A stretch of 59,482 bases of DNA from Acaryochloris sp. IP29b_bin.148 (GTDB lineage Bacteria; Cyanobacteriota; Cyanobacteriia; Thermosynechococcales; Thermosynechococcaceae). The stretch lies in contig NZ_JANQOY010000030.1 in NCBI RefSeq assembly GCF_028285565.1, positions 1 to 59,482 of the forward strand, written 5' to 3'. Positions 28,465 to 39,026 of the stretch are shown here, one piece after another. A model generated the notes under the pieces. It was not told the DNA's origin and did no database searches. It was given only the letters and a program-made list of their open reading frames with translations. The first letter of the stretch is position 1, and each line of letters starts with the position of its first letter. The position numbers and the translations under genes were made by a program.

Positions 28465-29685
28465 TTATTGGACCAGATCGAAGATCTTAAACATCGGTAA
28501 GTACATCGCCACCAGAATCGAACCAACCATCCCTCCTAAAACGACAATCATCAGGGGTTCCATAACGCTAGTCATGGCTTTGACAGCTTGTTCTACCTCA
28601 TCTTCATAGAAGTCAGCAACCTTCATCAGCATTTTGTCAATCTCGCCTGTTTCTTCGCCAACATTGATCATTTGCGTCGCCAAGACTGGAAAGACCTTTT
28701 CCTTTTGTAAGGCCAGGCTCAACATACCACCCCCTTGAATTTCACGTCGCGCTTCATCAATGGCATTTGCCACCACTTGATTACCAGCAGTGTCTCGAAC
28801 AATTTCCAGGGAATAGAGAATAGGCACCCCTGAACGAGAGAGCGAGCCAAAGGTGCGGCAAAAGCGGGCTACAGCCGTTTTTTGGATCAAATCTCCGAAC
28901 AAAGGCAGCTTGAGCATGATTCGGTCAATCGTCTCTCGGCCTGCACGGGTTTTATAATACTGCCGAATTGCAAAAGCGGTCCCAATCACCAGCAGAATAG
29001 CAGTGATGCCATAGATGGGTGTTCGTAGAAACTCACTCAGATTCACCATCATTTGGGTAAAGGCTGGCAAATCGCCTCCCAACTGTTTGAAGATACCATC
29101 AAACACGGGAATAAGGAAAATAACCATTCCCAGAAAGATGGTTACGGCGATAAAACCAACGACTACTGGATAGGCAAGAGCCGATCGAATTTGGTTCCTT
29201 AAGCGAGCTTGATCTTCTAGCAGTGTGGCTAGACGGTTGAGGACCTCATCTAGTACACCCCCCGTTTCACCCGCCTGAATCATCGCGACGTATAGCTGAT
29301 CGAAGGCTGCCGGATGACCTCTCATGGCATCAGACAAGCTGATCCCTTGTTGTACAGCTGCGTTAACGTCCAAAAGAGCTTTTTTCAGCTTGGGGTTTCG
29401 GCATTGTTCAGCCATGACGCCCAACCCTCTCACCAATGCAACTCCAGCGTTGACGAGGGCTGAGAACTGTCTAGAAAATAGCGCTTTATCTTTGACAGTA
29501 ATGGATTGCAAAAAACTGAGGTCCAGATCAGCATTGAGACTGAAACCTTGTGATTCTTTGATATCCAGGATCTGTAATCCCTGGCGCTGTATGTTTGAGC
29601 GAGCCTCTTTTGAAGAGGTTGCATTCACCCTTTTTTGGGTAGATTTACCTTGAGGATCTCGCGCACGAACAACGTAAGTTGGCAT
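28465..29685 (-). CDS. pilC: Type IV pilus inner-membrane platform protein PilC (GspF family)
   Basis: Inner-membrane protein connecting the pilus base with the PilB and PilT motors. The 406-residue protein has two repeated T2SSF domains: the first with FSRQFSALVNAGVALVRGL and the second with FCRTFGSLSRSGVPILYSLEIV. Each is followed by an MIQAGETGG / MINVGEETG motif. Three membrane segments are predicted, including VVVGFIAVTIFLGMVIFLIPVF and the terminal MIVVLGGMVGSILVAMYLPMF. It is the last gene of pilB-pilT-pilC, 68 bases after pilT. Confidence 0.96.
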   Translation of the reverse strand: MPTYVVRARDPQGKSTQKRVNATSSKEARSNIQRQGLQILDIKESQGFSLNADLDLSFLQSITVKDKALFSRQFSALVNAGVALVRGLGVMAEQCRNPKLKKALLDVNAAVQQGISLSDAMRGHPAAFDQLYVAMIQAGETGGVLDEVLNRLATLLEDQARLRNQIRSALAYPVVVGFIAVTIFLGMVIFLIPVFDGIFKQLGGDLPAFTQMMVNLSEFLRTPIYGITAILLVIGTAFAIRQYYKTRAGRETIDRIMLKLPLFGDLIQKTAVARFCRTFGSLSRSGVPILYSLEIVRDTAGNQVVANAIDEARREIQGGGMLSLALQKEKVFPVLATQMINVGEETGEIDKMLMKVADFYEDEVEQAVKAMTSVMEPLMIVVLGGMVGSILVAMYLPMFKIFDLVQ

Positions 29686-29753
29686 AACTCAATTCTCGGC
29701 AGTGAACGGTGAAAAGAAAAAACGGATTAATGAGATAGCGATGTGAGGTTATT

Positions 29754-30875
29754 CTATCTTCGATATGAAGCGGCACCCGCTCCTCGCTGGTTGCCCATAG
29801 GCGCTGCTCCCATCAGGCGTTGCATTTCGTCAGGTCGGGAGGTCTTCGACACAGCAGATTCAAAGGAAATGGTGCCTGCACGGTACAGTTCTGCTAAAAC
29901 TTTTTCTAGGGTTACCATACCCAGTTTCCCGCCAGTTTGGATGGCTGAATAGATTTGGGATGTTTTACCTTCTCGGATTAAATTAGCAATAGCAGGCGTT
30001 GAGATCATGATTTCCTGGGCCATGACTCGTCCAAATTCACCGGGTTTAGGATTTTTGCGAGGAACCAAAGTTTGGCTAAACACGGCAACCAGTGAGTTTG
30101 ATAGCTGAACTCTAACTTGCGTTTGTTGTTCTGGAGAGAACACGTCCACCATTCTATCTACGGTTTGAGCCGCAGAACTGGTGTGCAATGTGCCAAAGAC
30201 TAAGTGACCTGTTTCTGCAGCAGTAATGGCCAGCTGAATCGTTTCTAGATCCCGCATTTCCCCCACTAGGATAACGTCTGGATCTTCACGCAAAGCAGCC
30301 CGTAAAGCGTTCGCGAAGCTCTTGGTATCTTCCCCAACTTGACGCTGGTGGATAAGGCTTTTAATCGGTTCATAGACGAATTCAATCGGATCTTCAACCG
30401 TCAGAATATGTTCAGCCCGGGTAAGGTTGATATTGTTAATCATGGAGGCTAGGGTGGTTGATTTACCCGAACCCGTTGGCCCAGTGACTAATACCAATCC
30501 ACGGGGCTTTTCCGACATTTCGCGAACGACGTTGGGTAATCCCAGGGTTTCAATCGAAGGAATCTTAGAGCTGAGGGCTCGGAGTGCAGCTGCATAAGTC
30601 CCCCGGTCCTTATAGACATTGACTCGGAAGCGGGCTAGCCCTCGGACCCCGTAAGAGCAATCGAGTTCCCAGGTTTGTTCCAGTTGTTTCCGCTGAGTGT
30701 TATTCAGCATGCTAAAGATAAGACGCTGACACTGTTCTTGACTGAGTGGATCATAATCAGTTGGCGTTAACTTCCCGTTGATCCGAATGTAGGGAGGTAA
30801 GCCGACAGAAAGGTGTAAATCGGAGCCACCTCGCTCAACCACCTCTTCCATTAGGTCTTCTACCATGTAATCCAT
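29754..30875 (-). CDS. pilT: Type IV pilus retraction ATPase PilT
   Basis: Hexameric ATPase powering pilus retraction, twitching/phototaxis and DNA uptake. Walker A is TGPTGSGKST (131-140), the Asp box is LTVEDPIEF, Walker B is DPDVILVGEMRDLET and the His box is GHLVFGTLHTSS. The C-terminus shows the AIRE-like block (AIANLIREGKTSQIYSAIQTG), characteristic of PilT rather than PilB. 373 residues, normal. Lies between pilB (79 bases upstream) and pilC. Confidence 0.96.
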   Translation of the reverse strand: MDYMVEDLMEEVVERGGSDLHLSVGLPPYIRINGKLTPTDYDPLSQEQCQRLIFSMLNNTQRKQLEQTWELDCSYGVRGLARFRVNVYKDRGTYAAALRALSSKIPSIETLGLPNVVREMSEKPRGLVLVTGPTGSGKSTTLASMINNINLTRAEHILTVEDPIEFVYEPIKSLIHQRQVGEDTKSFANALRAALREDPDVILVGEMRDLETIQLAITAAETGHLVFGTLHTSSAAQTVDRMVDVFSPEQQTQVRVQLSNSLVAVFSQTLVPRKNPKPGEFGRVMAQEIMISTPAIANLIREGKTSQIYSAIQTGGKLGMVTLEKVLAELYRAGTISFESAVSKTSRPDEMQRLMGAAPMGNQRGAGAASYRR

Positions 30876-30954
30876 AAAGTGCCTCTTGTTATTCCCAGAT
30901 AGAGTAAACGGATTGATCTAGCCCATAGGACAAATACTAAAACGATTCTTGAGG

Positions 30955-32961
30955 TTAGTCTTGGAATCTTGGCGTGGTGCAATAGGGACAATCTAACCAC
31001 TCAGGTTTTAAGTCTGCATCACAAACTCGGCAAGTCAGTGAGGTCTTGCGTTTTGCCTTGAGTTCAGCTTCTAGACCACTGTCGGTAAAGGTGACTCGCT
31101 CTACTTCAGCGAGGGTCGTATCTCCTTTTTTGACCAGTTCAAGGCTATAAGCAAGAAGGGTTTTCATTCCCTCTTCCACAGCGACTTCCTTAATGCGTTC
31201 AGTTGGAGCACCTTCGGTAATCAGGGCTTGCAGAGTTTCGGTAATTTGCATCACTTCGTAGACACCACAACGCCCTTTGTAGCCGATCCCATTACAGGTT
31301 TGACAGACTGCTTGCCCTGTTGCCTGAGCAGTTTGAATTTCATCAGCGGATAAGGAGTTGGCTTTGTAGAAGGTGATCTCTGTGCCAGGAGAAGCGGATA
31401 ATCCAAATCGTCCGAGTTCAGTGGGCGTTGGCTGATAAGGAATTTTACAGTCTGAGCACACTCGCCGAACCAAGCGCTGAGCAACTACGCCCAGTAAGGA
31501 TGCGGAGACCATAAAGGGTTCCACATCCATTTCGGCCAGGCGTGCGATCGCACTCGCCGCATCATTCGTGTGCAAGGTGGTTAACACCAAGTGTCCGGTT
31601 AACGCTGCTTCAATGGCTGTTTTGGCCGTTTCTTTGTCCCGAGTCTCACCCACCAGAATCACGTCTGGATCTTGTCTCAGGAAGGCTCTCAAGATGGAGG
31701 CAAAGTCCATGCCTTTTTCGCGAATCACCTGGACCTGGGTCAACCCCGGCAGGGTATATTCAATCGGATCTTCAGCGGTACTGATATTGACACCGGGATG
31801 ATTACATTCCGCTAAGGCTGAGTACAGCGTCGTCGTTTTACCAGAACCCGTCGGACCAGTGACCAAGATCAGACCAAAGGGACGACTCACCATTTCTCTG
31901 ACGATTTCTAGACTGTCCTCATCTGAGATCAGCTTCTCTAGACCCAGTTGGGTGGAGGAATTATCGAGAATTCGCAGAACGATTTTCTCACCATATCGGC
32001 TGGGTAAGGTATTGACTCGAAAGTCGATCTTACGGCCTTGGAAGAGTCGGCGGATACGACCGTCTTGAGGCAAACGACGTTCGGCAATATCCAGCTCCGC
32101 AATGATTTTGAAGCGGGATATAACCGCAGGAATAATTTTTCTCGGCAGTGGGTCAAAGGCTTGTTGGAGCACACCGTCTTTACGGAAGCGGACGCGAAGG
32201 TGATCCTCTTGGGGTTCAATGTGAATATCGGAGACACCACTCTGCAAGGCTTTGGCTAGGATTTTGTTAACCAAGCCAATGATGGGAGCCGTCTCGGCAT
32301 CTTGAAGGGCTGCACCTAAATCCGTCTCTAGTTCATCGCTGGGTAGATCGTCCAGACCTGCGATCGCATCTAAATCATCGTCTAAATCAAACTCAATCGG
32401 TTTCTCATTCGCTTGCTGTTGAGCCGCTTGCTGATCCAGATATTTACTGATCAGCTGCTGATAATCCTCAACCGCAATCACCATACGTTGCAAGGTCAGA
32501 TTCTGATCTCGCAGGATGCGACCCAAATCATCTAACGCCCCTAAATTATCGGGATCAACCATTGCTACCAAGAGCGTGGCTGGATCGGCTTCCCGATCGA
32601 GCGTTAAAGGTACCAGCTGGTACCGTCGACAGAGATCCAGTGGAATCAAGGTCTGAATCAAGTCACCAATTTGTTCAGTCGGAATTTGACTCAGTTCAAG
32701 GTCTAAGGAATCAATCCCGTACAGTATCTTTAGCTCAAATAACTGCTGCCGCTTATACTGACGAAGGAGTTCTGGAGGTAGTGACTGTCCAGTCAGTCCT
32801 TGCAAAATTTCGACCAAAGAACGCCCTGAGCGTCGGCTTTCAAGCGTCGCTTCCCGCATTTGGTCTTGGTCAACATAACCTGTGGAAATGAGCTTGTTGC
32901 CAAAGGGGGAAAAATTGTGCCGAGTAACTAAAGCACGCCGCTGTGAGGAAGAGTGAACCAT
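30955..32961 (-). CDS. pilB: Type IV pilus assembly ATPase PilB
   Basis: Extension motor of type IV pili. The 668-residue protein has an N-terminal MshEN/T2SSE_N region (about 1-160), then the ATPase core: Walker A TGPTGSGKTT, Asp box STAEDPIEY, Walker B DPDVILVGETRDKET, His box GHLVLTTLHTNDA. A tetracysteine zinc element VCSDC...CQTCNGIGY follows. An extra C-terminal zinc ribbon (CRVCDADLKPEWLDCPYC) ends the protein, a feature of cyanobacterial PilB. It is divergent from grpE with about 590 bases between starts. Confidence 0.96.
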   Translation of the reverse strand: MVHSSSQRRALVTRHNFSPFGNKLISTGYVDQDQMREATLESRRSGRSLVEILQGLTGQSLPPELLRQYKRQQLFELKILYGIDSLDLELSQIPTEQIGDLIQTLIPLDLCRRYQLVPLTLDREADPATLLVAMVDPDNLGALDDLGRILRDQNLTLQRMVIAVEDYQQLISKYLDQQAAQQQANEKPIEFDLDDDLDAIAGLDDLPSDELETDLGAALQDAETAPIIGLVNKILAKALQSGVSDIHIEPQEDHLRVRFRKDGVLQQAFDPLPRKIIPAVISRFKIIAELDIAERRLPQDGRIRRLFQGRKIDFRVNTLPSRYGEKIVLRILDNSSTQLGLEKLISDEDSLEIVREMVSRPFGLILVTGPTGSGKTTTLYSALAECNHPGVNISTAEDPIEYTLPGLTQVQVIREKGMDFASILRAFLRQDPDVILVGETRDKETAKTAIEAALTGHLVLTTLHTNDAASAIARLAEMDVEPFMVSASLLGVVAQRLVRRVCSDCKIPYQPTPTELGRFGLSASPGTEITFYKANSLSADEIQTAQATGQAVCQTCNGIGYKGRCGVYEVMQITETLQALITEGAPTERIKEVAVEEGMKTLLAYSLELVKKGDTTLAEVERVTFTDSGLEAELKAKRKTSLTCRVCDADLKPEWLDCPYCTTPRFQD

Positions 32962-33549
32962 AGCGTTAAATGCGAGAAACCTAACCGTGGATATATATGC
33001 TTAAAATTCGAGTTCCCAGCCAAGTCGAGATACTGGCAAGGCTGTTCTCAGCATGCCCACATTTCCAAAGGTTCTAACAATCGCTCCTGCTGGTCAGCAA
33101 GAATATCGAAGTGGATTGCGGCCTCACCGCAGGAAATTTGCTGCCAGAAATTAAGTGGAGAAAATTGCTAAAGTCTACAGAAGATTCTAACTCTCAAAAT
33201 CTTAAATATTCGCAGCTTTTTCACCATTAACTGCCCCTATCTTCACGTTCTAACTTCGATAATGCAAGTTATCGATCTATGATGAATTTAAAGCCCAGCG
33301 GTTGACCCATAAGATGTATCACAATGTTGAAACACGCTAAGTGTAAGATCCCCAGCACAGTTTGTTGGGTACACTAGCATCTCAACGATTCATGCTAACC
33401 ACAGTGTTTGCATCCATACACAAGTGCGCCCCTAGGCTACCATACGATCAATAGCTTAATGAGACGTCCCTTCGTGTGCGCGACACATTAAACTATGAAT
33501 CTTAAAAACTAACTGTTTGTTGATGGAAATAAAGCAAAGTAGGAGCATC
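32962..33549. promoter_or_regulatory. Divergent intergenic region between pilB and grpE
   Basis: About 590 bases carrying the promoters of the pilus operon (minus strand) and the chaperone operon (plus strand). No CIRCE element is seen. A dyad occurs at 33256-33275 (TCGATAA, 6-base spacer, TTATCGA). No RNA gene is recognised. Confidence 0.5.
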
Positions 33550-34350
33550 ATGAGCGAAGACGCGAAGCAGCACGAAACCCTTGAGGCTAATGATGTGGAT
33601 AACTCCAATGAAACTTCGCTCCCTCTTGAGGAACCCGGCTCTGAGTATGAAGAATTACCAGCTGAAGATCTCGATGATTTGTCTTCAGCCTCGATAGAGG
33701 AACTGCTCTCCACAGGCAAAACGGATGACGCCGGGGACACTTCACCCTCCGCTTCTGAACCAGAAGCCGCGCAAGGAGAGACTGATGGTTCACCCGTGAG
33801 CCCAGAGGGAGCCAGCGCCCTGGCTCAATTAGCAACAGAAGTTGAGACCCTAAGAAGTCAGCTGGATGAGCGTACCAGTCAGTATATGAGAATTGCGGCA
33901 GACTTTGAGAACTTTCGCAAGCGGACGGGCCGAGAAAAAACGGATCTAGAGCAGCGGGTTAAACGAGAAACACTCAGTGAACTCTTACCAGTGATTGATA
34001 GTTTTGACCGAGCCAGATCCCATATTAATCCTCAAACCGATCAAGAAGAGAATATTCATAACAGCTATCAAGGCGTTTATAAACAGCTAGTGGATTGCCT
34101 CAAACGGATTGGTGTTGCACCCATGCGCTCCAAAGGACAGCCCTTTGATCCCAATTTGCATGAAGCCGTGATGAGAGAACCCACCAATGAATTTGAAGAA
34201 GGCATGGTGGTCGAAGAATTAGTCAGCGGATATCTATTGGGTGAGCAAGTGTTGCGACATGCAATGGTCAAAGTTGCTGCTCCCTTAGACTCAGAATCTT
34301 CAGTGGTTGAAGAAGATGTTGAAGCGACTGAAGATGCTATCTCTGAATGA
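33550..34350 (+). CDS. grpE: Nucleotide exchange factor GrpE
   Basis: Exchange factor for DnaK. The N-terminal ~100 residues are acidic and disordered, followed by a long coiled coil (LATEVETLRSQLDERTSQYMRIAADFENFRKRT) and the C-terminal beta domain with FDPNLHEAVMREPT and GYLLGEQVLRHAMVKVA. ATG 33550 is chosen because AGGAG at 33541-33545 precedes it; upstream TTG/ATG codons at 33517-33523 give no conserved sequence. It is 266 residues from this start. dnaK follows after 163 bases. Confidence 0.95.
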   Translation: MSEDAKQHETLEANDVDNSNETSLPLEEPGSEYEELPAEDLDDLSSASIEELLSTGKTDDAGDTSPSASEPEAAQGETDGSPVSPEGASALAQLATEVETLRSQLDERTSQYMRIAADFENFRKRTGREKTDLEQRVKRETLSELLPVIDSFDRARSHINPQTDQEENIHNSYQGVYKQLVDCLKRIGVAPMRSKGQPFDPNLHEAVMREPTNEFEEGMVVEELVSGYLLGEQVLRHAMVKVAAPLDSESSVVEEDVEATEDAISE

Positions 34351-34513
34351 TCTAGCAAGGGTTTGTGCGGACTCCGCCAGACCGATTTTATAGGGAAATT
34401 TATCGGAAGTTGATTGAATTCATGTTCAGATGAGGCACCCTACAGTATGAAGAGTATTTTCGATTGCTCAAGATATTTAATCAAGCGTAATTGCCGTTTG
34501 CTGTGAAAAAGTT

Positions 34514-36502
34514 ATGGGAAAGGTCATTGGTATTGATCTAGGAACAACGAATAGCTGTGTTGCTGTTCTTGAAGGGGGAAAACCTGTTGTCATCCCGAAT
34601 ACCGAAGGGGGGAGAACAACGCCCAGTATTGTTGGTTTTGCCAAATCTGGGGACCGACTGGTTGGCCAACTGGCGAAACGACAAGCAGTCACCAATGCCG
34701 AAAATACGATTTTTAGCATTAAGCGCTTTATTGGCCGTAGATGGCAAGAAACGGAGACTGAGCGTTCTCGAGTTGCCTATACCTGCGTTCCTGGCAGAGA
34801 TGAGACAGTAGATGTCCAAATCCGAGGGAAAAGCTACACTCCTCAAGAAGTTTCGGCAATGGTTTTGCAGAAGTTGAAGCAAGATGCAGAGGCCTATTTA
34901 GGTGAAGCCGTCTCTCAAGCCGTGATCACCGTTCCAGCTTATTTTAGTGATGCCCAACGGCAAGCGACTAAAGATGCAGGAACTATTGCGGGACTGGAAG
35001 TTCTGCGAATTATTAATGAACCCACAGCAGCATCGCTGTCCTATGGACTCGATAAACAGGCAGAAGATCACAAAATCTTGGTATTTGACTTAGGGGGAGG
35101 CACCTTTGATGTCTCTATTTTGCAACTCGGAGATGGGGTTTTCGAAGTTAAGGCGACCGCTGGGAACAATCACTTGGGGGGAGATGACTTTGACGAATCC
35201 ATCCTCAGGTGGATGTTAGAAAGCTTTCACCAGACAGAGGGGATTGATCTATCCAAGGATAAAATGGCCCTCCAGCGTCTGAGAGAGGCTGCAGAAAAAG
35301 CCAAAATTGAGTTGTCTAGTACCATTACCACTTCCATTAATCTGCCATTTATCACAGCAGATGAGTCTGGACCTAAACACTTGGAGATGGATTTAACCCG
35401 TGCCAAGTTTGAGGAACTAGTCACTGAGCTAGTGACAGGGACAATGGAACCTGTTGAACGGGCTTTAAAAGACTCTGATCTACAGGCTGAGGAAATTGAC
35501 CGAATTATTTTGGTGGGAGGATCGACTCGGATTCCAGCCGTACAAGAAGCAGTCAAACAGTACTTTGGCGGTCAAAGCCCCGATCGATCGGTTAATCCAG
35601 ATGAATCCATTGCCTTGGGCGCAGCGATTCAAGCAGGGGTATTGGGAGGAGAAGTCAAAGATCTACTCCTATTAGACGTATCGCCCTTATCGATGGGGAT
35701 TGAAACCTTAGGCGGCGTTTTTACCAAGATTATTGATCGCAATACCACCCTACCCACCAGCCGTTCTCAAAGCTTTTCAACGGCAACTGATGGCCAAACC
35801 TGCGTGGAGATCCAGGTTTACCAAGGTGAGCGAGCAATGGTGAAAGACAATAAATGCTTAGGCCGCTTTGAATTAACTGGAATCCCTCCCGCACCACGGG
35901 GGGTCCCTCAAATTGAAGTCACGTTTGATATCGATGCGAACGGTATTCTTAACGTCTCTGCTGAAGATAAAGGAACGGGGCGTGAGCAAAGTATCCGCAT
36001 CTCCAACACAGGAGGGTTGAGTAGCCTGGAAGTGGAGCGCATGCGCCAAGAAGCACAAATTTACGCGGATCAGGATCGTCAACAGCGAGAAGTGGCTCAA
36101 CAAAAGAATCAGATTGACAGCATGCTCTATAGCTGCAGTGCCACCCTCAAAGAGAATGCACATTCAATTACGCCAGAACTTAAACAACGGGCGGAACAAG
36201 CCGCAGCGGAACTAAAAGTCCTCGCCGATCAGCCTGATGTGACTGCAGAAACCTTAACGCTAAGAATAGACACGCTGCAGCAGGTCCTGTTAGATATCGG
36301 AGCTGTCGTTTACCAGCAATCGGCACCTCACTCTCCAGCCGCTAATGATGCTTATACTCCAAGTGACGTTTATAATAGTCAACCTAGCACTGTAGTAACT
36401 CCTGATCAGTTTTCGGCACCTTCACCTCCATTGGATGATGACTCTACCATTGTTGGAGATTTTGATGATACGGTGATTACTGACTATGAGGCCGTAGATT
36501 AG
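34514..36502 (+). CDS. dnaK: Molecular chaperone DnaK (Hsp70)
   Basis: ATP-dependent chaperone. [20 protein letters not shown] begins the nucleotide-binding domain; [13 protein letters not shown] and [16 protein letters not shown] are intact; [17 protein letters not shown] opens the substrate-binding domain. The 662-residue protein ends in a disordered acidic tail rich in Asp and Thr ([17 protein letters not shown]). It lies in the grpE-dnaK-dnaJ order, and the adjacent cognate dnaJ suggests the main housekeeping/stress copy. Cyanobacteria carry several dnaK genes; which paralog this is needs a tree. Confidence 0.97.
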   Translation: MGKVIGIDLGTTNSCVAVLEGGKPVVIPNTEGGRTTPSIVGFAKSGDRLVGQLAKRQAVTNAENTIFSIKRFIGRRWQETETERSRVAYTCVPGRDETVDVQIRGKSYTPQEVSAMVLQKLKQDAEAYLGEAVSQAVITVPAYFSDAQRQATKDAGTIAGLEVLRIINEPTAASLSYGLDKQAEDHKILVFDLGGGTFDVSILQLGDGVFEVKATAGNNHLGGDDFDESILRWMLESFHQTEGIDLSKDKMALQRLREAAEKAKIELSSTITTSINLPFITADESGPKHLEMDLTRAKFEELVTELVTGTMEPVERALKDSDLQAEEIDRIILVGGSTRIPAVQEAVKQYFGGQSPDRSVNPDESIALGAAIQAGVLGGEVKDLLLLDVSPLSMGIETLGGVFTKIIDRNTTLPTSRSQSFSTATDGQTCVEIQVYQGERAMVKDNKCLGRFELTGIPPAPRGVPQIEVTFDIDANGILNVSAEDKGTGREQSIRISNTGGLSSLEVERMRQEAQIYADQDRQQREVAQQKNQIDSMLYSCSATLKENAHSITPELKQRAEQAAAELKVLADQPDVTAETLTLRIDTLQQVLLDIGAVVYQQSAPHSPAANDAYTPSDVYNSQPSTVVTPDQFSAPSPPLDDDSTIVGDFDDTVITDYEAVD

Positions 36503-36547
36503 GGGTCTAAGTGCGTTACCAGCTTAGTTAGTGACCTAAAACCATAT

Positions 36548-37672
36548 ATGGCCCGCGACTACTACGACATTCTAGGTGTTTCCCGCAGCGCCGATCCCGA
36601 TGAACTCAAACGTGCCTATCGGCGCTTAGCCCGTAAGTATCATCCTGATGTCAATAAAGAGTCAGGAGCCGAAGAGCAATTTAAGGAAATCAACAAAGCC
36701 TACGAAACCTTGTCCGATCCCCAAATGCGGGGTCGATACGATCAGTTTGGGGAAGCAGGCGTTAGCTCGGCTGCCGGGGCTGGTTACCAAGATTTTGGTG
36801 ACTTTGGCGGCTTTGCGGATATCTTCGAAACCTTCTTTAGTGGTTTCGGCGGCAGTGCACAAACCGGGCGTAGACGCTCAGGCCCAACTCGGGGTGAGGA
36901 TCTGCGCTTTGACCTCAAATTGAAGTTCAGAGAAGCGGTTTTTGGCGGAGAACAGCAAATTCGCATCTCTCACCTAGAGGGGTGCAAGAAGTGTGACGGG
37001 TCAGGGGCAAAACCAGGAACCCGTCCCCAAGCTTGTGGAACCTGTCAGGGAACCGGACAAGTTCGACGCATGACCCGTACTCCCTTAGGGAATTTTACCC
37101 AGGTGTCGGTTTGTCCCACGTGTAATGGCCAAGGGCAAACGGTCACCGAAAAGTGTGATAGCTGTGGAGGACGGGGACAAAATCAAGTCAGTAAGAAACT
37201 ACAAATCAAGATCCCGGCTGGCGTAGATACAGGGACACGACTGCGAGTATCTAATGAGGGAGATGCCGGTCAGCGCGGGGGGCCAGCGGGTGACTTGTAT
37301 GTGTATTTATTTGTGCAAGAGGATTCTGAGTTCCGCCGAGAGGGCTCAGACATCCTCTCAGAATTTAAGATTAGCTATCTACAGGCCATTCTAGGGGCTC
37401 AGTTACCGGTAAAGACGGTCGATGGTGAAGAGACACTCACGATTCCTGCGGGGACACAACCCGGTACGGTCTTAACTCTGGAAAATCATGGTGTTCCTCG
37501 TCTAGGAAATCCTGTGAGCCGTGGTGATCATTTAATTACGGTCATTATTGAGATTCCCAGCCGGATTTCCGCTGAGGAACGTGAGCTATTGGTGCAACTT
37601 GCCAGTATTCGGGCTGAGCAAACTGGTAAGGGGGGAATCGAGGGCTTCTTAGGGGGTATTTTTGGTCGATGA
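36548..37672 (+). CDS. dnaJ: Chaperone DnaJ (type I Hsp40)
   Basis: Full type I architecture: J domain with HPD in KYHPDVNK, a Gly/Phe-rich linker (about 75-110), and a zinc domain with four CxxCxGxG motifs ([32 protein letters not shown]). C-terminal client domains follow. 374 residues. Its last codons overlap the next gene start (37669), giving tight coupling to the TusA-like gene. Confidence 0.96.
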   Translation: MARDYYDILGVSRSADPDELKRAYRRLARKYHPDVNKESGAEEQFKEINKAYETLSDPQMRGRYDQFGEAGVSSAAGAGYQDFGDFGGFADIFETFFSGFGGSAQTGRRRSGPTRGEDLRFDLKLKFREAVFGGEQQIRISHLEGCKKCDGSGAKPGTRPQACGTCQGTGQVRRMTRTPLGNFTQVSVCPTCNGQGQTVTEKCDSCGGRGQNQVSKKLQIKIPAGVDTGTRLRVSNEGDAGQRGGPAGDLYVYLFVQEDSEFRREGSDILSEFKISYLQAILGAQLPVKTVDGEETLTIPAGTQPGTVLTLENHGVPRLGNPVSRGDHLITVIIEIPSRISAEERELLVQLASIRAEQTGKGGIEGFLGGIFGR

Positions 37673-37929
37673 CGGATTCCCAACGGCCTCTATTACCGAC
37701 TTCAGATGACCAGATCGATTTAAGAGGGACGCCTTGCCCGCTCAACTTTGTGCGCACGAAGCTGCATTTGCAAAAAATGGTACCGGGTGCCCTATTAGAA
37801 GTCTGGCTTGATCCAGGAGAACCTATTGAGCAGGTTCCTGATAGCTTGAAGATGGCAGGCTACGAAGTTGAACATCTGCAAGACTGTTCGGGCTTTTATG
37901 CCTTACAAGTCCGGTCTGCTGTGGTATGA
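37669..37929 (+). CDS. TusA-like sulfurtransferase family protein
   Basis: The 86-residue protein has the TusA signature [21 protein letters not shown] with the active Cys23 in a CPxP-like site (here CPLN). [21 protein letters not shown] stretch follows. Role probably in sulfur relay or redox; the partner is unknown. It overlaps dnaJ at its start and rsgA at its stop (ATGA at 37926), so the three genes are translationally linked. Confidence 0.88.
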   Translation: MTDSQRPLLPTSDDQIDLRGTPCPLNFVRTKLHLQKMVPGALLEVWLDPGEPIEQVPDSLKMAGYEVEHLQDCSGFYALQVRSAVV

Positions 37930-39002
37930 GTCAACCGTTGTCTGTGGATGTGAATGCTGCTGTCACTGGAACAGTATTAGCGGTTCAGGCCAATTACTAT
38001 CAGGTGCAGTTGGCAGAAGCACAAGATTATCCCGTCGAACAACTGCTCTGTACCCGCCGATCGCGGTTGAAAAAGCTGGGACAACAAGTGATGGTCGGGG
38101 ATCAGGTCGTGGTGGAAGAACCGGATTGGTTGGGAGAGCGCGGAGCGATTGCCAGCATCTTACCGCGACAATCCCAATTGGTTCGCCCACCGATTGCCAA
38201 TGTCAATCAAATTCTGTTGATGTTTGCCCTGACTGAGCCCAAGCTCGATCCGCAACAGCTGACCCGATTTTTGGTGACGGCAGAAAGCACAAACCTGCCG
38301 ATTGTGCTGTGTTTGAATAAGCGAGACCTGACATCCTATGCGGTCCAAAAAGCTTGGCGCGATCGCATGCAGCAGTGGGGGTATAGTCCCATCCTTATCA
38401 GTCTGCGGACAGGGGTAGGCTTAAAAACATTAGAGCGGTCTTTAAAAGGCCATATTACGGTGGTCTCAGGGCTATCTGGGGTGGGTAAATCCAGTCTCAT
38501 TAACACCTTAATTCCTGAAATCAATTTACGGGTGGGGAAAGTCTCACAGCGATGGGGGCAAGGACGGCATACGACTCGACATGTAGAACTGTTCGAACTG
38601 GCGCAGGGAGGATTCCTGGCCGATACGCCTGGTTTTAATCAGCCTGGCTTAGAGCAGATTTTGCCAACTCAGCTAAGGAATTGTTTCCCAGAAATTCGGC
38701 AACGCCTCTCGCAGGCTCAATGCCAATTTAAGGACTGCCAGCATGTGGATGAGCCCAACTGTGTCGTCAGAGGGGATTGGGAGCGCTATCCCTATTACTT
38801 GAGTTTATTAGCTGAAGTCACCGAACAACAGGCGAAACGCCAAATGACGATGACCGCTGAATCCCGAACCAAACGCAAATCTCGTAAACATGGCAAAATT
38901 CATGATGAGCCCAAGTTAGAAACCAAGCGCTATCGCCGCCCATCCCGCCGTCAACTTCAGCAACAACTTCAGGATATCGATTTAGAACATCTGTCGCCGT
39001 AA
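37926..39002 (+). CDS. rsgA: Ribosome small-subunit biogenesis GTPase RsgA
   Basis: Circularly permuted GTPase acting in late 30S maturation. An N-terminal OB fold (residues 1-80) is followed by the permuted motifs: LCLNKRDL (G4), GLSGVGKSSLINTLIPE (G1) and DTPGFNQPG (G3). The C-terminal zinc domain has the C...C...H...C pattern in AQCQFKDCQHVDEPNCVV. It ends in a basic tail with Arg/Lys/Gln repeats. 358 residues. It overlaps the TusA-like gene and converges with the SRPBCC gene. Confidence 0.96.
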   Translation: MSQPLSVDVNAAVTGTVLAVQANYYQVQLAEAQDYPVEQLLCTRRSRLKKLGQQVMVGDQVVVEEPDWLGERGAIASILPRQSQLVRPPIANVNQILLMFALTEPKLDPQQLTRFLVTAESTNLPIVLCLNKRDLTSYAVQKAWRDRMQQWGYSPILISLRTGVGLKTLERSLKGHITVVSGLSGVGKSSLINTLIPEINLRVGKVSQRWGQGRHTTRHVELFELAQGGFLADTPGFNQPGLEQILPTQLRNCFPEIRQRLSQAQCQFKDCQHVDEPNCVVRGDWERYPYYLSLLAEVTEQQAKRQMTMTAESRTKRKSRKHGKIHDEPKLETKRYRRPSRRQLQQQLQDIDLEHLSP

Positions 39003-39026
39003 TATGGATGATGGTTCTCTGGATGC

